64,000 bases of DNA from Hygrocybe punicea (taxonomy: Eukaryota; Basidiomycota; Agaricomycetes; Agaricales; Hygrophoraceae), in assembly GCA_963556145.1 (NCBI GenBank), contig OY744472.1:4898001-4962000 (forward strand), given 5' to 3'. Within the stretch, counting starts at the first letter, position 1. Every line of letters starts with the position of its first letter. The translations under genes and the position numbers were made by a program. Positions 44,400 to 55,567 of the stretch are shown piece by piece. The notes below the pieces were generated by a model, which saw only the letters and a list, made by a program, of their open reading frames with translations, did no database searches and was not told where the DNA came from.

Positions 44400-46542
44400 G
44401 GTGAGGGACTCGAGTCAAGATACGATGAGTGGAGATTGCAGTAAAATTTCTGGTGTCCAGCACACAGAAAACGACCAGTGGTGAGCGCAGCTGGGGTTAT
44501 CTGAAGACGACCTGGGTCCAATTTATATCAGACCGCACTATAACTACAGTGTCAATGACAACAGATATTGATGCGCCGTGCTGCGTGTGCCATAATACGC
44601 TGAGAACTGTTCCGTGATAACTATAAGCACAGCCATAAAGTTATCTAAGGATACGCTAAAGGAAGTTGCCGGTGAAAGTCCACCCTCCGATTTGTATAAC
44701 CGACCGAACTCAAATCGGAAAACCTTATCTCTTTCTTCCGCCTCCGCATCATCACTGCGCGTCTCGACCCGCTCACCGTTTTTTCTCTCCCGCCCACCTA
44801 CACCCTTCTCTCGTCAGCATTCGGTATACTCGGATTCGCGCCCGATCGCCATACGGCCCCCTTTTCTGAATCTGAGTCTTACCTTGTGCTCAAAATCTTT
44901 TGTTTTCGCCACGCTGACCATCCTCTCCATTCGGTCCTCCTTCGGCATCTCTTCCCAATTTGCCGATCTCGGACTTTTCTGCTTAGTCAGCACCTTTCCA
45001 CCTGGCGCCGCCAAAGCCGAACCTTTCGGTCAAATTTCTCAGCGGCTTGCCGGCTCCTCAAAGTCGAAAACAAAAGTTTTTTCCCCAAACTCGCAAAACC
45101 CTCTTGGTTTTGAGATCTCCACTGAACACCTATTCACCGTTCCTCAATGTCCCCATCCTTTACCCCATTCTGTATCCACTTACGCCCTTTAGCCTATCGG
45201 CGTAGTACGACGTAGGACCGCAGAGTTAGAAACCAACCATCCGAGCACGTGCTCCGTCGAATGCCATTTGGGAGGTCCACAACTTTCCCTCACCCTCACC
45301 GCTACATGAATACACTCTCTGTTACCTCTTGCCTAGTGTTGCTATGGCTCAGCTAGCCAGGAGCTGGCTGGGCAAGCTGCAGCTGCCGCTGCTGTAGCCA
45401 GGCACTATTTTCTGTAGCCATAGCCGTAGCTGCAGCTATGGCTACACCTGCAGCTGAATCCAGGAAGGGGGGACAGAGGGGGGCTGCTGAGAGCTTGAGG
45501 GCACTAACACATATTTAAGGCCATACACAGGTAGGGGTGAACCTGTGGTTATTCCCAAAAGGATAATGTGGGTTCAGCTATGGTGTCCTGATTTGGACAC
45601 TGTGACCATTCTGCACCCTTCACCTATGGTTATGTGGACCTGTGGGTTAGCCCCCGCAGGTACTCTCAAGAGCTGCCAGGTAAGTAATTAGTTTTCTTGT
45701 ATTCTACTATTACTATTTTATTTCCTATACAAATCAACTTAAAAATGAATGATGACACTGAATGATGACTTGGACTTGGACTTGGATCCAGCAATGAAAA
45801 CAATGGAACAAGGCTGGGAGGGTGGTGTACACACTGAATGGCCCAGGTACATTCCCCCAACCCAGTGTCAATTGACAGCTAACCCTTCCAACAACCATGC
45901 TTCATGGACACACAAGGTCTCCAGCACAGAAGAACACACAAGGACCTCGTGAACACACACAGATGCATGGACTGACACATAGGTGTTGTTCCTGAGATCT
46001 CCAGCACCATGGCTCATGACCTTGTGAGGGTGCCAACCATGTCAATTGACGTGTGTCTGGCCCATGTGAGGTATGTGGCACCCCCACCTCTCATGAACAA
46101 GGTTACCCCCAAGTGTACAGCCCACTGGAGACCCCTGTCTACCTCGTGAGGGTGACGACCATGTCAATTGGTGTGCATCTGGCCTGCATGAGGTATGGGG
46201 CTCCCCAGGTGCCCATGGTGTACCAGATACCTGCCATCTACTGCTGCACTGCTGTTGTTTGGGTATGGTATGTACCCATTATCTGAATGGGTGTATAGGT
46301 GTGGTGTGACCCATGGTTGTGAAGAGGATTTGAGGTCTAGTGCAAACTGTGGGGGTTGCTCAAAGCCAGATGAGTCAGCCCAAAAACCAGACTAAATGTA
46401 AAGCAAGGAAAAGAAGAAAAGTCAGAACTATCTACAACAACAGCACACATAGTGACTGTCTTGAGGGCAGTCAATAGAAGTCCAGCCATGAGGCTACAGC
46501 ATGTCCAGCTACACCATGTGTAAGGCCCTAGTAGTATTGTCT
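44400..46542. other. Intergenic and repeat-derived region
   Basis: A pyrimidine-rich ORF at 44614-45192 (192 codons) shows no domain and is doubtful. Around 45355-45450 are nested AGCTGCAGCT and TAGCCATAGC palindromic stretches. From about 45740 the sequence resembles, in CpG-poor form, the interior of the TIR element at 56932-57982 (GGCTGGGAGGGTGGTG, TGGCCCAGGTACAT). Confidence 0.45.
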
Positions 46543-46809
46543 TAGGTGTTAGCCCTAGTGTATTGCATGGGTAACCCCTGGGTATTTTTGGCTGTACCCA
46601 TACCCACACCTGCTGGACCCATGGGTACAATACCCATGGGTTTTACCCATCATTTTAAGTCCCGGATCGTCCAAAATGGTCAAGTATTGAGCTATATATG
46701 CTCAAAATACTCCAATAATGTATTTTGAGCATATCTAGCTCAATACTTGACCATTTTGGATGATCCAGGGCTTAAAAAAAAGCTGGCGGGTCCAGAAATC
46801 CATACCCAT
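46543..46809. mobile_element. Left part of an older TIR element, interrupted
   Basis: It starts with CTAGTGTATTGCATGGGTAA, the CpG-decayed form of the end of the element at 56932. Many ACCCATGGGTA palindromes follow. The matching right end (ACCCATGCAGTACACTAA) lies at about 54218-54235, beyond LTR element copy 2, so that element appears to have inserted into it. Confidence 0.65.
46654..46770. repeat. Long foldback hairpin
   Basis: Two arms of about 50 bp pair with few mismatches around a loop of some 8 bases: TTTAAGTCCCGGATCGTCCA, AAATGGTCAAGTATTGAGCT on the left and the reverse complement on the right. It is probably a small foldback element. Confidence 0.85.
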
Positions 46810-47028
46810 TGTGGTGAACGCGGCCTTTGTAGGCATGGATTCGGGGTGTGCAAGTTTTTGTCATTGGGGTGAAAACCCAAAACTCAGCTTGTGTGTATGT
46901 ATGTACACAAAACACTATATAGGTACTGTATAGTATCTATAAAAGGGATAAGGAAATGGGGAATGCAGAGGGAAGGGGGATGAAGGAAAATCAAAAGATA
47001 CGTGCCCACAGAGATATGGATCTCTACA
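46810..47028 (-). repeat. 3' LTR of copy 2
   Basis: This 219-bp LTR matches 53926-54144 with few differences. It contains the TTTTATAGATACTATACAG region on the minus strand as a possible TATA area. Confidence 0.88.
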
Positions 47029-47526
47029 TCCACAGGGGACTCTAATAATGACTGCCCTCAGTCATAAACACAAGGATAATAAAGAAATAAAAAAAAGTGG
47101 GAGGGAATGAAAATGGGTGGAGAATATACTCAGAGATAAAATAAAAACTCAAACCACAAGCTGCCTCCTTTCCAGACTCTCTATCCTTTCTGACTCTCTG
47201 CTCGAAAATCTTGAGGGCCTTGAGGGTGAGTATGGCGAGCTTGATGGTGAGTGGGGTTGCTGGAGGAAGATCATCAGTGACAATGAACTGGGTAGAGTCA
47301 GGATCGGGTGCTGAGGGGGAAGTGATTCTGAAAAGTCCATTGAGAACATGTGGGAAGGGGTTGTCAAGGGGTATCGTAGTCAAAGGTGGTGTGGGTGAGG
47401 GTGAAGCGAGAGGGAAGGGGAGGTCATCAAGGGTGGAGGGTCAGTGTACTAAACTCATAGAGTAAATAGGTAGGATGGGGGGAGACAATGGCAGGGATGT
47501 AGGCAAAGGTGCAGGGATGGAGACAT

Positions 47527-47678
47527 TGGACACGGAGAGTGTCCTCAAGCAGATCACAGGGCTCGGAGGCTAAGACTAAATCTGAATCTCTACTGACTAC
47601 CAAACAGGGCTATCTACTGCATTGAACCATGGGAAGGTCACATGATCACTGGACTAGTGGCTACAATCCACTAGTCCA
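47527..47678 (-). repeat. 3' LTR of the nested element
   Basis: It is a 152-bp copy of 51234-51385 and ends in the 11-bp-arm hairpin. Confidence 0.8.
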
Positions 47679-47723
47679 TGCACCTCCCTCCAAAATGGCA
47701 GCGTCCCTACTGCCAGCGGGAAG

Positions 47724-47790
47724 AAAAGAGAAAGAGAAAGGAAAGGAAAAGAAAAGGAAAAGAAAAGGAAAAGAAAAGGGAAAGAACAAA
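47724..47790. repeat. Purine-rich GAAAAG microsatellite
   Basis: The tract is built of GGAAAAGAAAA units. It lies close inside the nested element's 3' LTR, but is separated from it by about 45 bp, so it is not an obvious polypurine tract. Confidence 0.8.
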
Positions 47791-49608
47791 GATGGGGATG
47801 GGGTAAAAGCAGTGACACAAGAGAATCAAATGAATCAAAGACAACTAAAGTCTACCTTGGTCTCTTCCAACCTAGGGTCTGGAGAGCCCTACTCAAGTCC
47901 ATGAGTCGCAGGTCATGATCCCAATCGAGGTGCTCGGAATGACGTGGGGTTGAATTGGCTGTGGTGAAGGGCTTGGTGATGATTGGCCATCCAGGCACAA
48001 TGCCGGCTGGGTGGCTTCGTGTCATGATGGGGCCTGTGGGGGCAATGAAAACATGTCGAGGGTGGGTCTGTGGTCATGGTCGTCGAATACAGTGCTGTAA
48101 GGTGGCGAACGGTCTTCGCAAGTTGGAACGGAGGGCTGAGAGGTCATGGGGCAGGTATTTGGTTGCGAAAATGGGGCGGAGTGGGATTGTTGAGGCTTCT
48201 TCAGCCCAGTTGAATCGTGTGGGTGCAAATATGGGGCTTCGGGCATGGGCCGTTGTTATGTGAATGTTTGTTTCACCAAGAATTACCGGAGTTGACTTTG
48301 TTCAGGTATCTTCTTGTTGTTCATGGGTTTTTAATATCTAAATAACCTATCAGGAAGGGGTTTGTGGGTATATGTACTATATGAATCAATAGAATGTAAT
48401 AGTGAGGTCTCTTCAATTAAGAATTGAGACTTTGAGTAGGTATGAATAGCAATTGGGTGTGTGATGTACTGAAAATACTAATATTCACTACTGGAATATA
48501 AAAATATGAACTAATGAATACTGATAACAATATTCACCAGTTGAATATGGACAGTTTTGGCTACAGGGCCTATTCAATCAAGAGTATCTCTGGGTATTAT
48601 AATATCTGACTTAAATCCGAAGCTTCAAACGCACATTGGCTACTAGTTCAGTGATATCTTTAATACCTTTTGAATACTCTTTTTTGTTTAGGATGAAACC
48701 TTAACCTTAGAAGTGTATCTAGCTGACTAATGCTGACTAATGAATTGATTGGACTGAGTGAACTGGGTGAATTCTCCTTGATGACAAGGGGAACTCAGAA
48801 AATGATAGAATGAGAGTGAACTAGACTGGATTGCAAGCACTAGCTACTACAATGAGTAACTACTAGTACTAAGAGAATGGGGGATCACACTGTGTGAACC
48901 CAACTAAGAGTGACTACTGAGTGGTGAGGGGGGAAATCCTACTGACTACTGGAATCCTATTTATACTGTTGGAGAACAATGGGGGACTGAGAACAATGGG
49001 AAAGTGAGAACAATAGGACTGAGTCATGAGAACAATGGATGGCATCAAAGAGGCTGTGAACAATGGGCTCTATCTCCATTTGGACTGTTTAGAACAATAG
49101 ACTGCTCAGAACAATAGACCATTGTCTTTATGTAAGCAGAATATCACAATCACTCTCTGATGTATCCTATCTTATCATTATCTTATCATCCTCTTGTTCA
49201 CATCTTATCTAATCATTTCCCATTATCTAGCTGAGCCGCTTTTGATCAATACAAGTAAACAAGATTTGTAATCAATCCATTACTGCTAATATAGGTAAGA
49301 ATGCTAGTTGGGCTTGTCTCCTTGCACGCGCAATACAGAGAAAGATATAATAAATACTAATGAGTGGGGGATGTGCCTCTGTGCACCATACATAAACGGC
49401 TAGGTCTGGGCATTACTAGTGAACCCATAATAAATGATATAAAGGTAAGCATATATGCTATTTGTGTCTGTTCACTAGCATGCGTAATGTGGAAAGGCAT
49501 AGAATGGGTAATAATGAGTATAGGTGTGCATCCATAGTGTTGCACTTAAATATCTAAGTCCGTGGTCCAATGGTAAACCCATGACATTACACCCAAAAAC
49601 ACTTGGGG

Positions 49609-50978
49609 TCATGACACCGTCCTTGAGGGGATGTTAGCACATGGGTGAGTGGGCATGAACATACATTTTGAGCCGTTCTCAGGCTCTTGTCGTATTTCCT
49701 CTTCTTTCTGATGTGTCTCTGCATTCGTCCTCGTCTCGTTTTGCTTGTTCGTCTCCGTCTCCCTTGGTATGTCGCCTGTATTTGTGTTTTTCGTCTCCTT
49801 GGATCCCTCGTATATGTTGGCTCGCGTCTCAACGTCATTGGGCCTCGGCGTTTGCACTTGTGGCATTTGGATGGCGACGTCATGACTTTGGGCTGGTGTG
49901 GACACGTGTGGGTACTCATTTGGGGCTGGGGCGGCTGTTGGGATGCGCGGGGCCGTTCTCGATGTGTGTGCATGGGCTGGCACTGCAATACACGGTGGGC
50001 CTGGTGATGTGGCATGTTCCGGTGTGGCGGGTGTCATTTTTGGTGAGGGTGGGTGAGCTGGAGCCTGCTGAGACGCGTTTCCATGTGTGCGTGGGGCCGT
50101 GTGAGCGTTCTTATGTGCACTGGGTGCTGGTGGATGCATTTGCGGCTCGTCCGTTTGTACTGACACGAACATGAAGGCATGTGGGGTCGTTTGGGCCGAC
50201 TTTGACGCATGGCACGTCATCTTCATTTGGAATGTATAGGTGGGGGCCAGCGATGCTTGTACGGCCGTTGATGTGTAGACTTGTGGCGTCGTTCGCGTGG
50301 ATACGGGGGCACTGGTACATGGTTCTGTTTGGGTTGCGATGGGATTGGTGGTTGGTGTTTGTGTTGACGCGTGTGTGCAGGTACGCGGTTCTGTTTGGGC
50401 TGCTGTAGACTCCTTTGCTGGCGTCGTGTCCATCTGCACTGACACGGATATATGGGTAGACAGCGTTTGGGTTGAGGTGGATGCGTAGACAGGCTGATTA
50501 TGTTGGGTTGGTGATTCCGTTTGTGTTGTTACTGATATCTTCACCAACGGCACATCAGTTTGCGTGCTGGACAATGGACAGTGCCATCCAAGACAGCCAA
50601 ACGGCCATCTTCGTATCCTTTGGTGTAGCCGTCATGGTAACTGAAACTCTCACCATTGTTGTAGCCCATTTCATAGCCTGTTAATCGCCCATCATCGTAA
50701 GCCTTTTGCCAGTCTTCACTGGCTTTTATTGCTCTCGTAGACACTTGTTCTTCCATTGCTAGTTGTCCAAGTGTGTATGCTACGTCAAAGAATTCTTTGA
50801 GGGTGGCCGCTTTGTCAAATGTTGCGTCAAATTGGCTGGTGATGGCTACGCATATCTTGGTTTTGTAGTCGTCTGTATATTTTGTTGTGATTGATGCTGG
50901 TGTTTCGAGGGTAGGCTCAGCACATGGAGCTTTCTTTGCTCATTTGGGTGCCTTTGCTCTGTTACTAGGGCCTGGCAT
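49609..50978 (-). pseudogene. Gag-like gene of the nested LTR element, broken
   Basis: Read on the minus strand from ATG at 50978, the frame gives MPGPSNRAKAPK, a TGA (probably from CGA), then a helical segment (TTKYTDDYKTKICVAITSQF) and a Gly/Tyr repeat segment (GRLTGYEMGYNNGESF, DGYTKGYEDGRLAVLDG). Near 50560 the frame shifts to a long Thr/Gln/Pro-rich region with many TQT motifs (VTTQTESPTQ, STQTLSTHISVSVQMD) and an acidic, charged end (KEEEIRQEPENGSK). The place right after the 5' LTR suggests a gag-like protein; no zinc knuckle is visible. Not functional as read. Confidence 0.6.
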
Positions 50979-51215
50979 GTTGAGTGATTCGATTGCGAGA
51001 AATGAGATGAAAACATGAAGATGAAGGGACACGAAAATGCTGGAACGCTGGACGCTGGGACATGGGATGGACGCTGAGACACTGAGACACTGAGATGACG
51101 CTGAGACACAGAGACACAGAAATAAGGATGCAAAATTGCTGAGCTGAACAGTGGGCAACAATAAGAAACTTGGGATGCAGGAAAAAGCAGAAGCAGGTGT
51201 GTTAAAGGTCGGATT

Positions 51216-51230
51216 GCACTCTCATCACCA
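51216..51230 (-). promoter_or_regulatory. Primer-binding site of the nested element
   Basis: Minus-strand TGGTGATGAGAGTGC lies three bases from the LTR end. Confidence 0.6.
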
Positions 51231-51233
51231 CGA

Positions 51234-51385
51234 TGGACACGGAGAGTGTCCTCGAGCAGATCGCAGGGCTCAGAGGCTAAGACTAAATCTGAATCTCTAC
51301 TGACTACCAAACAGGGCTATCTACTGCATCGAACCGTGGGAAGGTCACATGATCACTGGACTAGTGGCTACAATCCACTAGTCCA
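51234..51385 (-). repeat. 5' LTR of the nested element
   Basis: It is a 152-bp copy of 47527-47678. Confidence 0.8.
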
Positions 51386-51799
51386 ATGTGGGTGTTGGAC
51401 AATGGAGACAGGGGTACAAAGTCAAGGAATGGATGTTGGTGGCCAATGAGCGTGGGTGCATGGAGTTGTAGAAACGGAGTCTGGGGATCTTTGTGTGGGG
51501 TTGGGAACAATGACAGAGGCATTTATGGGAGTGATGGAGCTTGGGCATGTGTAGGGATTTGGTTGTGGGTGTGTCAGGTCAGGGAATGGGTTTGGGCAGC
51601 TGGTGGGCATGGGTTCATGGTTGTAGATAGTTGGGGACCATGGATCTTTGAGTGGGGCCCAGAATGATGGTGAGGGTGATTGCAAGGGTGTGGGTGCATG
51701 GCCAAAGGTGTATGGGCTCAACTGTGGGTGTGTGGGGTCAGGGACCAGGTTTTGGCATCCAGTGGGTGTGGGTTTGTGGTCGTGACCAACTGGGGGTTT

Positions 51800-52860
51800 C
51801 GTTTGAGCTCGCGAATGGACTTGTGGGGTATCGTGGGGTTGGTTGAGGGCATAGGTGGTTGAATGGGGGTGGATGAAGATGGGGATTGTTGGGAATTGGG
51901 GGTCAAGAGTGGGGGTCGACGTGGTGTGACATGGCAGCTTGCGTGGGATGAAGAGGGATGGGGGCAGACTTATTTTGGACAGGAAGGGGCCATACAGAGG
52001 TGCGGGGGCATGAATGAGAGTGTGGGGACTGGCATACGCAGTGGTCGTTGGCCTCAGATGGTGGGATGTGGGAGTTGGCTGTTGGGTGATGTGGCACAGT
52101 ATTGAGGGCTCAAATGCCATGGGGATGGCTTATACAGCATCATGACGGGCATTGTGTGGCCTTGGAAAGTGGTATGAGGTGGCGGGTGGTCCAACGAGGG
52201 TGTGAGAGGCTGGGGATGTCAAGTATGCGGGGGTACCAGATGGGTTGGCATGGCATGGCGTTGGGGACTTGACAATGGCAGCAGCAGGTTGTACAGACTC
52301 ACGAGGGGTGCTGTGGGGTGCTGGGAAGTGGTGTGAGGCAGCGGGGTGTCTAATGAAGGTGTGAGCGGCTGGGGACATCGAGTAGATGGGGGTACCAAAT
52401 GGGTTCATGTGACATGGCATTGGGGACTCGACAATGGCAGGGGCAGCTTGTATTGACTTGTGCAGGATGCCGTGAGGTGCTAGGAAGTTGTATAAGGCAG
52501 CAGGTGGCCCAACAAAGGGGGGTGAGGCCAAGGACGTCAAATAGGCAGGTGGATGAGGTGGAGTGACATGGCATGGCCTGGGGAGCTCGAACGCGGTGGG
52601 GGCTGCTCATATGGACTTGCGAGGGGCAATGGGGGGTGCTGGGATGCTGTACGAAGTGGTAGGTGGTCCAACAAATGTGTGAGCGGCTGGGGATGTCAAA
52701 TATGCAGGTCCATGAGTTGGAGTGATGTGGCACGCGAGTGAGGTCTCGATAATGGCAGAGGCAGCTCGTGAGGGCTTGCAAAGGATGGTGTGGAGCTCTG
52801 GGAGGCCATACGAAGTGGCAGGTGGTCAAACAAAGGTGAGAGGGGCCGTGGGTGTTGACT
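51800..52860. repeat. Decayed internal array of copy 2
   Basis: Repeats with GTCCAACxAGGxTGTGAG, GGCTGGGGATGTCAA and GACATGGCA correspond to the 160-180 bp units of copy 1. Almost every CpG is changed to TpG or CpA. Confidence 0.72.
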
Positions 52861-53906
52861 TGCTGGGGGCATGAGGTGGGTTGGCATGACCAGTGGCCGT
52901 GTCATCCAAACGGCGTGGGAATGGCTCGTTAGGGGCACTGAAGGTGAATGGGGAAATGTATGAAGGCGTAGGGGGTGGTTCCTGGTGAGGAGAGAGGCTG
53001 GGTGACACGGGTACGTGCACTTGGTGTTGTGGGTCCTGGAACTCGATGGGGTTGGTCCACCACAGTGATGATGACATGTGTGGGGGTGCCGGGGCCTGTA
53101 CAGATGTGTAAAATGCAGTCTGTGGGTGTAGGACATGTGGGGACGTGGGAGCCAGACTGGGTACGTGGGTTTGTTGTTGGCAACATGGCACATTGGTGGG
53201 GTGGGGCTGGATTTGCTTGTTTGGGACAGTGAAGGTGAACGGGGGTGTAGGGATGCGAGACAGGGATGTGGGATGTTGAACAAAGGTGTGTGGGGTGCCC
53301 AAGCATTGTCCAGCAGCACTGGAACAGGTTGGCGGTGGGTTTGATGGGTTTGGATATGCTTTCCCACGTGGGACCCTCTGTATCGACTAACCAGTATGTA
53401 CTTTCATCCACAGGCACATAAGCCTTCATCTTGCTTCTCTTTTTCACCTAATCCAACGTGTAGTTCTTCTAGTTCTCAAACCTGACTCATTTCGGGTACT
53501 TGTGCAACACTTGAGGCATTTTGGTGGGTTTTGGGGTCTTTGGAGGTGGAAGTTGGGTGGGAAACGAGGCAATGGATGTGGATGGTGATATAATATAAGA
53601 GTACATATGAAAAAGAGAGACCGAAGCTGAGGAAAATTGATAATAAATGAATGTTGGGTTCATCAGCATGTGATGTGTCACTGGCTCTAGGACTTGCAAG
53701 GGGGAACAGCTGCCATCGGGGAGGCATGAGAAACCTACAAATAAGCAAGTAGAGACTGGATAACATCTTGGGGAAGCTTTGGAAGCTATGATGAGATGAC
53801 GAGGCGCAGGAAATCCATTTTTTTGCAGCTGAAAAAGAGGGTTTTTATGCCAAAAATGGCAAACAGGGTATAGAAAATACAAGGAATGTGAAGTGAGCTG
53901 ACAGAT

Positions 53907-53923
53907 CCTCGTGGTGGGCTCCA
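53907..53923 (-). promoter_or_regulatory. Primer-binding site of copy 2
   Basis: Minus-strand TGGAGCCCACCACGAGG differs from the site in copies 1 and 3 by one CG-to-CA change. Confidence 0.78.
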
Positions 53924-53925
53924 GT

Positions 53926-54144
53926 TGTGGTGAATGTGGCCTTTGTAGGTGTGGATTCGGGGTGTGCAAGTCCTTGTCATTGGGGTGAAAACCCAAAACT
54001 CAGCTTGTTTGTATGTATATACACAAAACACTATATAGGTACTGTATAGTATCTATAAAAGGGATAAGGAAATGGGGAATGCAGAGAGAAGGGGGATGAA
54101 GGAAAATCAAAAGATACGTGCCCACAGAGATATGGATCTCTACA
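53926..54144 (-). repeat. 5' LTR of copy 2
   Basis: This 219-bp LTR pairs with 46810-47028. Confidence 0.88.
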
Positions 54145-54235
54145 CTGTACCCATACCCATACCTGTACCCGAGGCTATACCCCGTGGCAAAACCCATGGG
54201 TTTACCTGTACCCATGCAGTACACTAATTCTGCTG
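54145..54235. mobile_element. Right part of the older TIR element
   Basis: It has CTGTACCCATACCCATACC repeats and ends in CCCATGCAGTACACTAA, the decayed inverted form of the left end at 46543. Confidence 0.6.
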
Positions 54236-54760
54236 CCCTCCCACTCCCCACCACCTCAAAAACAACAGAAACAAGGACAATGAGGATGACAGTGACAATT
54301 GGTACCAAGCCTGCCCCCTGTATGCCCTCAAAACCAAGTAGGAGTGCCCCTGCCATTTTCAACCAATGGCCTCAAACTTCAATGGATCAGGTGCACAGCA
54401 ATGGAATCGATGGAGGCAACATGGTTAGTTCCCCACAGTAGTGGCATCATCAACAGCATCATCATCATCAAGGTATCATTGCCACAACTGCTGCCATCAC
54501 CACCCTTGCACAACTCAATGATGGGACCGATTGGGATGGTGAAACCCATGATGGGGCCACTGGGACATCGTGTTTTCATTAATGGTGGAATACAGGGAGG
54601 GCCATGGGGGCCTTAATGGTGCAGGTAGGTACCCACCCTCTCTTGCCTTTCCCCCACATACTTATCTCTTCCCACTGCTCATTTTGGGCTGGAAACCCTC
54701 TCCAAACCCTCCCTTTGTCCTTTGCCCATCCACCTTGCTTCACTGCTGCTTCCCCACCAC

Positions 54761-55308
54761 TGTTACATCTCACTCCGAATCCACCCCTCGTTCCACATCA
54801 CACGACGAAGTCATCACCTGGGTCCAGAACATCATCAACGAAAACTGCAGACGTTACCCCGATCCCAGACAATACCCTGATCATCTGATCACTGACAACA
54901 CACATGATTCACAAACCCTTGTCCACGTGCTTAACACACAGCCCAGCACAATCATTGTATCCGTTGTCTATTGTCTCCGGATCCACAACATAGCTGTTGG
55001 CCACCACGATGACACCCAAAATGCATACACCACGAAGCATATGAAGACGCCATTCATCTCGGAACTCAACCTCCTCGCAGCCACACATGATGAAGAAACC
55101 TGCCCTAAAGATGTTTCATAGTATATAAACCTGAATGATCGTAATCAGTAACCCTAAGTCTAGTTTAGCTATGCTTCCCCAGATCACTATCCTGACTACC
55201 CAGACAATTCCCCTCCCCTTTCTTACCCTTGTACTCGCTTACTTCTTATTCATTCTCTGTTTGGTTGATTGTTACCAGAGCCCGCAATTAAGACTGTGAT
55301 CTGTAACA
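54761..55308 (+). repeat. Possible LTR upstream of the gag relic
   Basis: The segment runs from TGTTAC to GTAACA, has a TATATAAA box at about 55126 and lies just before the gag frame. No second copy is in the window, so this rests on layout only. Confidence 0.4.
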
Positions 55309-55567
55309 TAAAACTAGACTTCTCCCACCTCCCCTAACAATCATCCACGACAACCTGGATCCCCGACAATACTGAACACCAGAATCAGACCTCAACAATG
55401 AATACCACTTGACACCTGAATCGCCGGATTCTTCCAACGACGAAAATGAATATGACCATTACGTCGCAACAAGAACAACCTTCCGTCCCTCGCCTTTCGC
55501 CTCGACATCATTTCCTCCTACAACAACTCCTCCTTACCATCAAACTCACTTCCACACCACAACAACA

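Larger units (their letters stand above)
47527..51385 (-). mobile_element. Small nested LTR element with gag-like gene only
   Basis: Two 152-bp repeats (47527-47678, 51234-51385; TGGACACGG...CTAGTCCA) differ at about five CpG-type positions. On the minus strand TGGTGATGAGAGTGC starts three bases after the 51234 end and fits a tRNA primer-binding site. A damaged gene in the same sense (49609-50978) follows. No pol domain is visible in the remaining 2 kb. The LTR ends carry the perfect hairpin TGGACTAGTGG-CTACAAT-CCACTAGTCCA. Confidence 0.75.
46810..54144 (-). mobile_element. Non-autonomous LTR element, copy 2 (decayed, with nested insertion)
   Basis: It is bounded by 219-bp direct repeats (46810-47028 and 53926-54144), TGTGG...CTACA. 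On the minus strand a primer-binding site nearly identical to that of copies 1 and 3 begins two bases inside the 53926-54144 LTR. Interior blocks at about 51800-52860 match copy 1's interior (for example GGTATCGTGGGGTTGGTTGAGG against GACGTCGTGGGGTTGGTCGAGG), with CpG changed to TpG or CpA. LTR sequence and length differ from copies 1 and 3. No target duplication is visible. A second LTR element is nested at 47527-51385. No pol genes. Confidence 0.8.

Noticed and set aside
44614..45192. 192-codon plus-strand ORF
   Set aside because: Pyrimidine-rich, Ser/Pro-biased, with no domain, splice pattern or start context; more likely chance.
47527..51385. Regular direct repeats as a possible CRISPR-like array
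   Set aside because: The repeats are LTRs and degenerate microsatellites; there is no regular repeat-spacer pattern and the genome is eukaryotic.
54145..54160. Target duplication for LTR copy 2
   Set aside because: CCCAT on the left and CTGTA on the right do not match. Both flanks are TACCCAT repeats, so a duplication cannot be claimed.
54570..55121. 183-codon ORF ending near a TATATAAA box
   Set aside because: Its second half falls in the probable LTR upstream of the gag relic. A weak cyclin-like reading (QPSTIIVSVVYCLRIHN) was noted but is not convincing.
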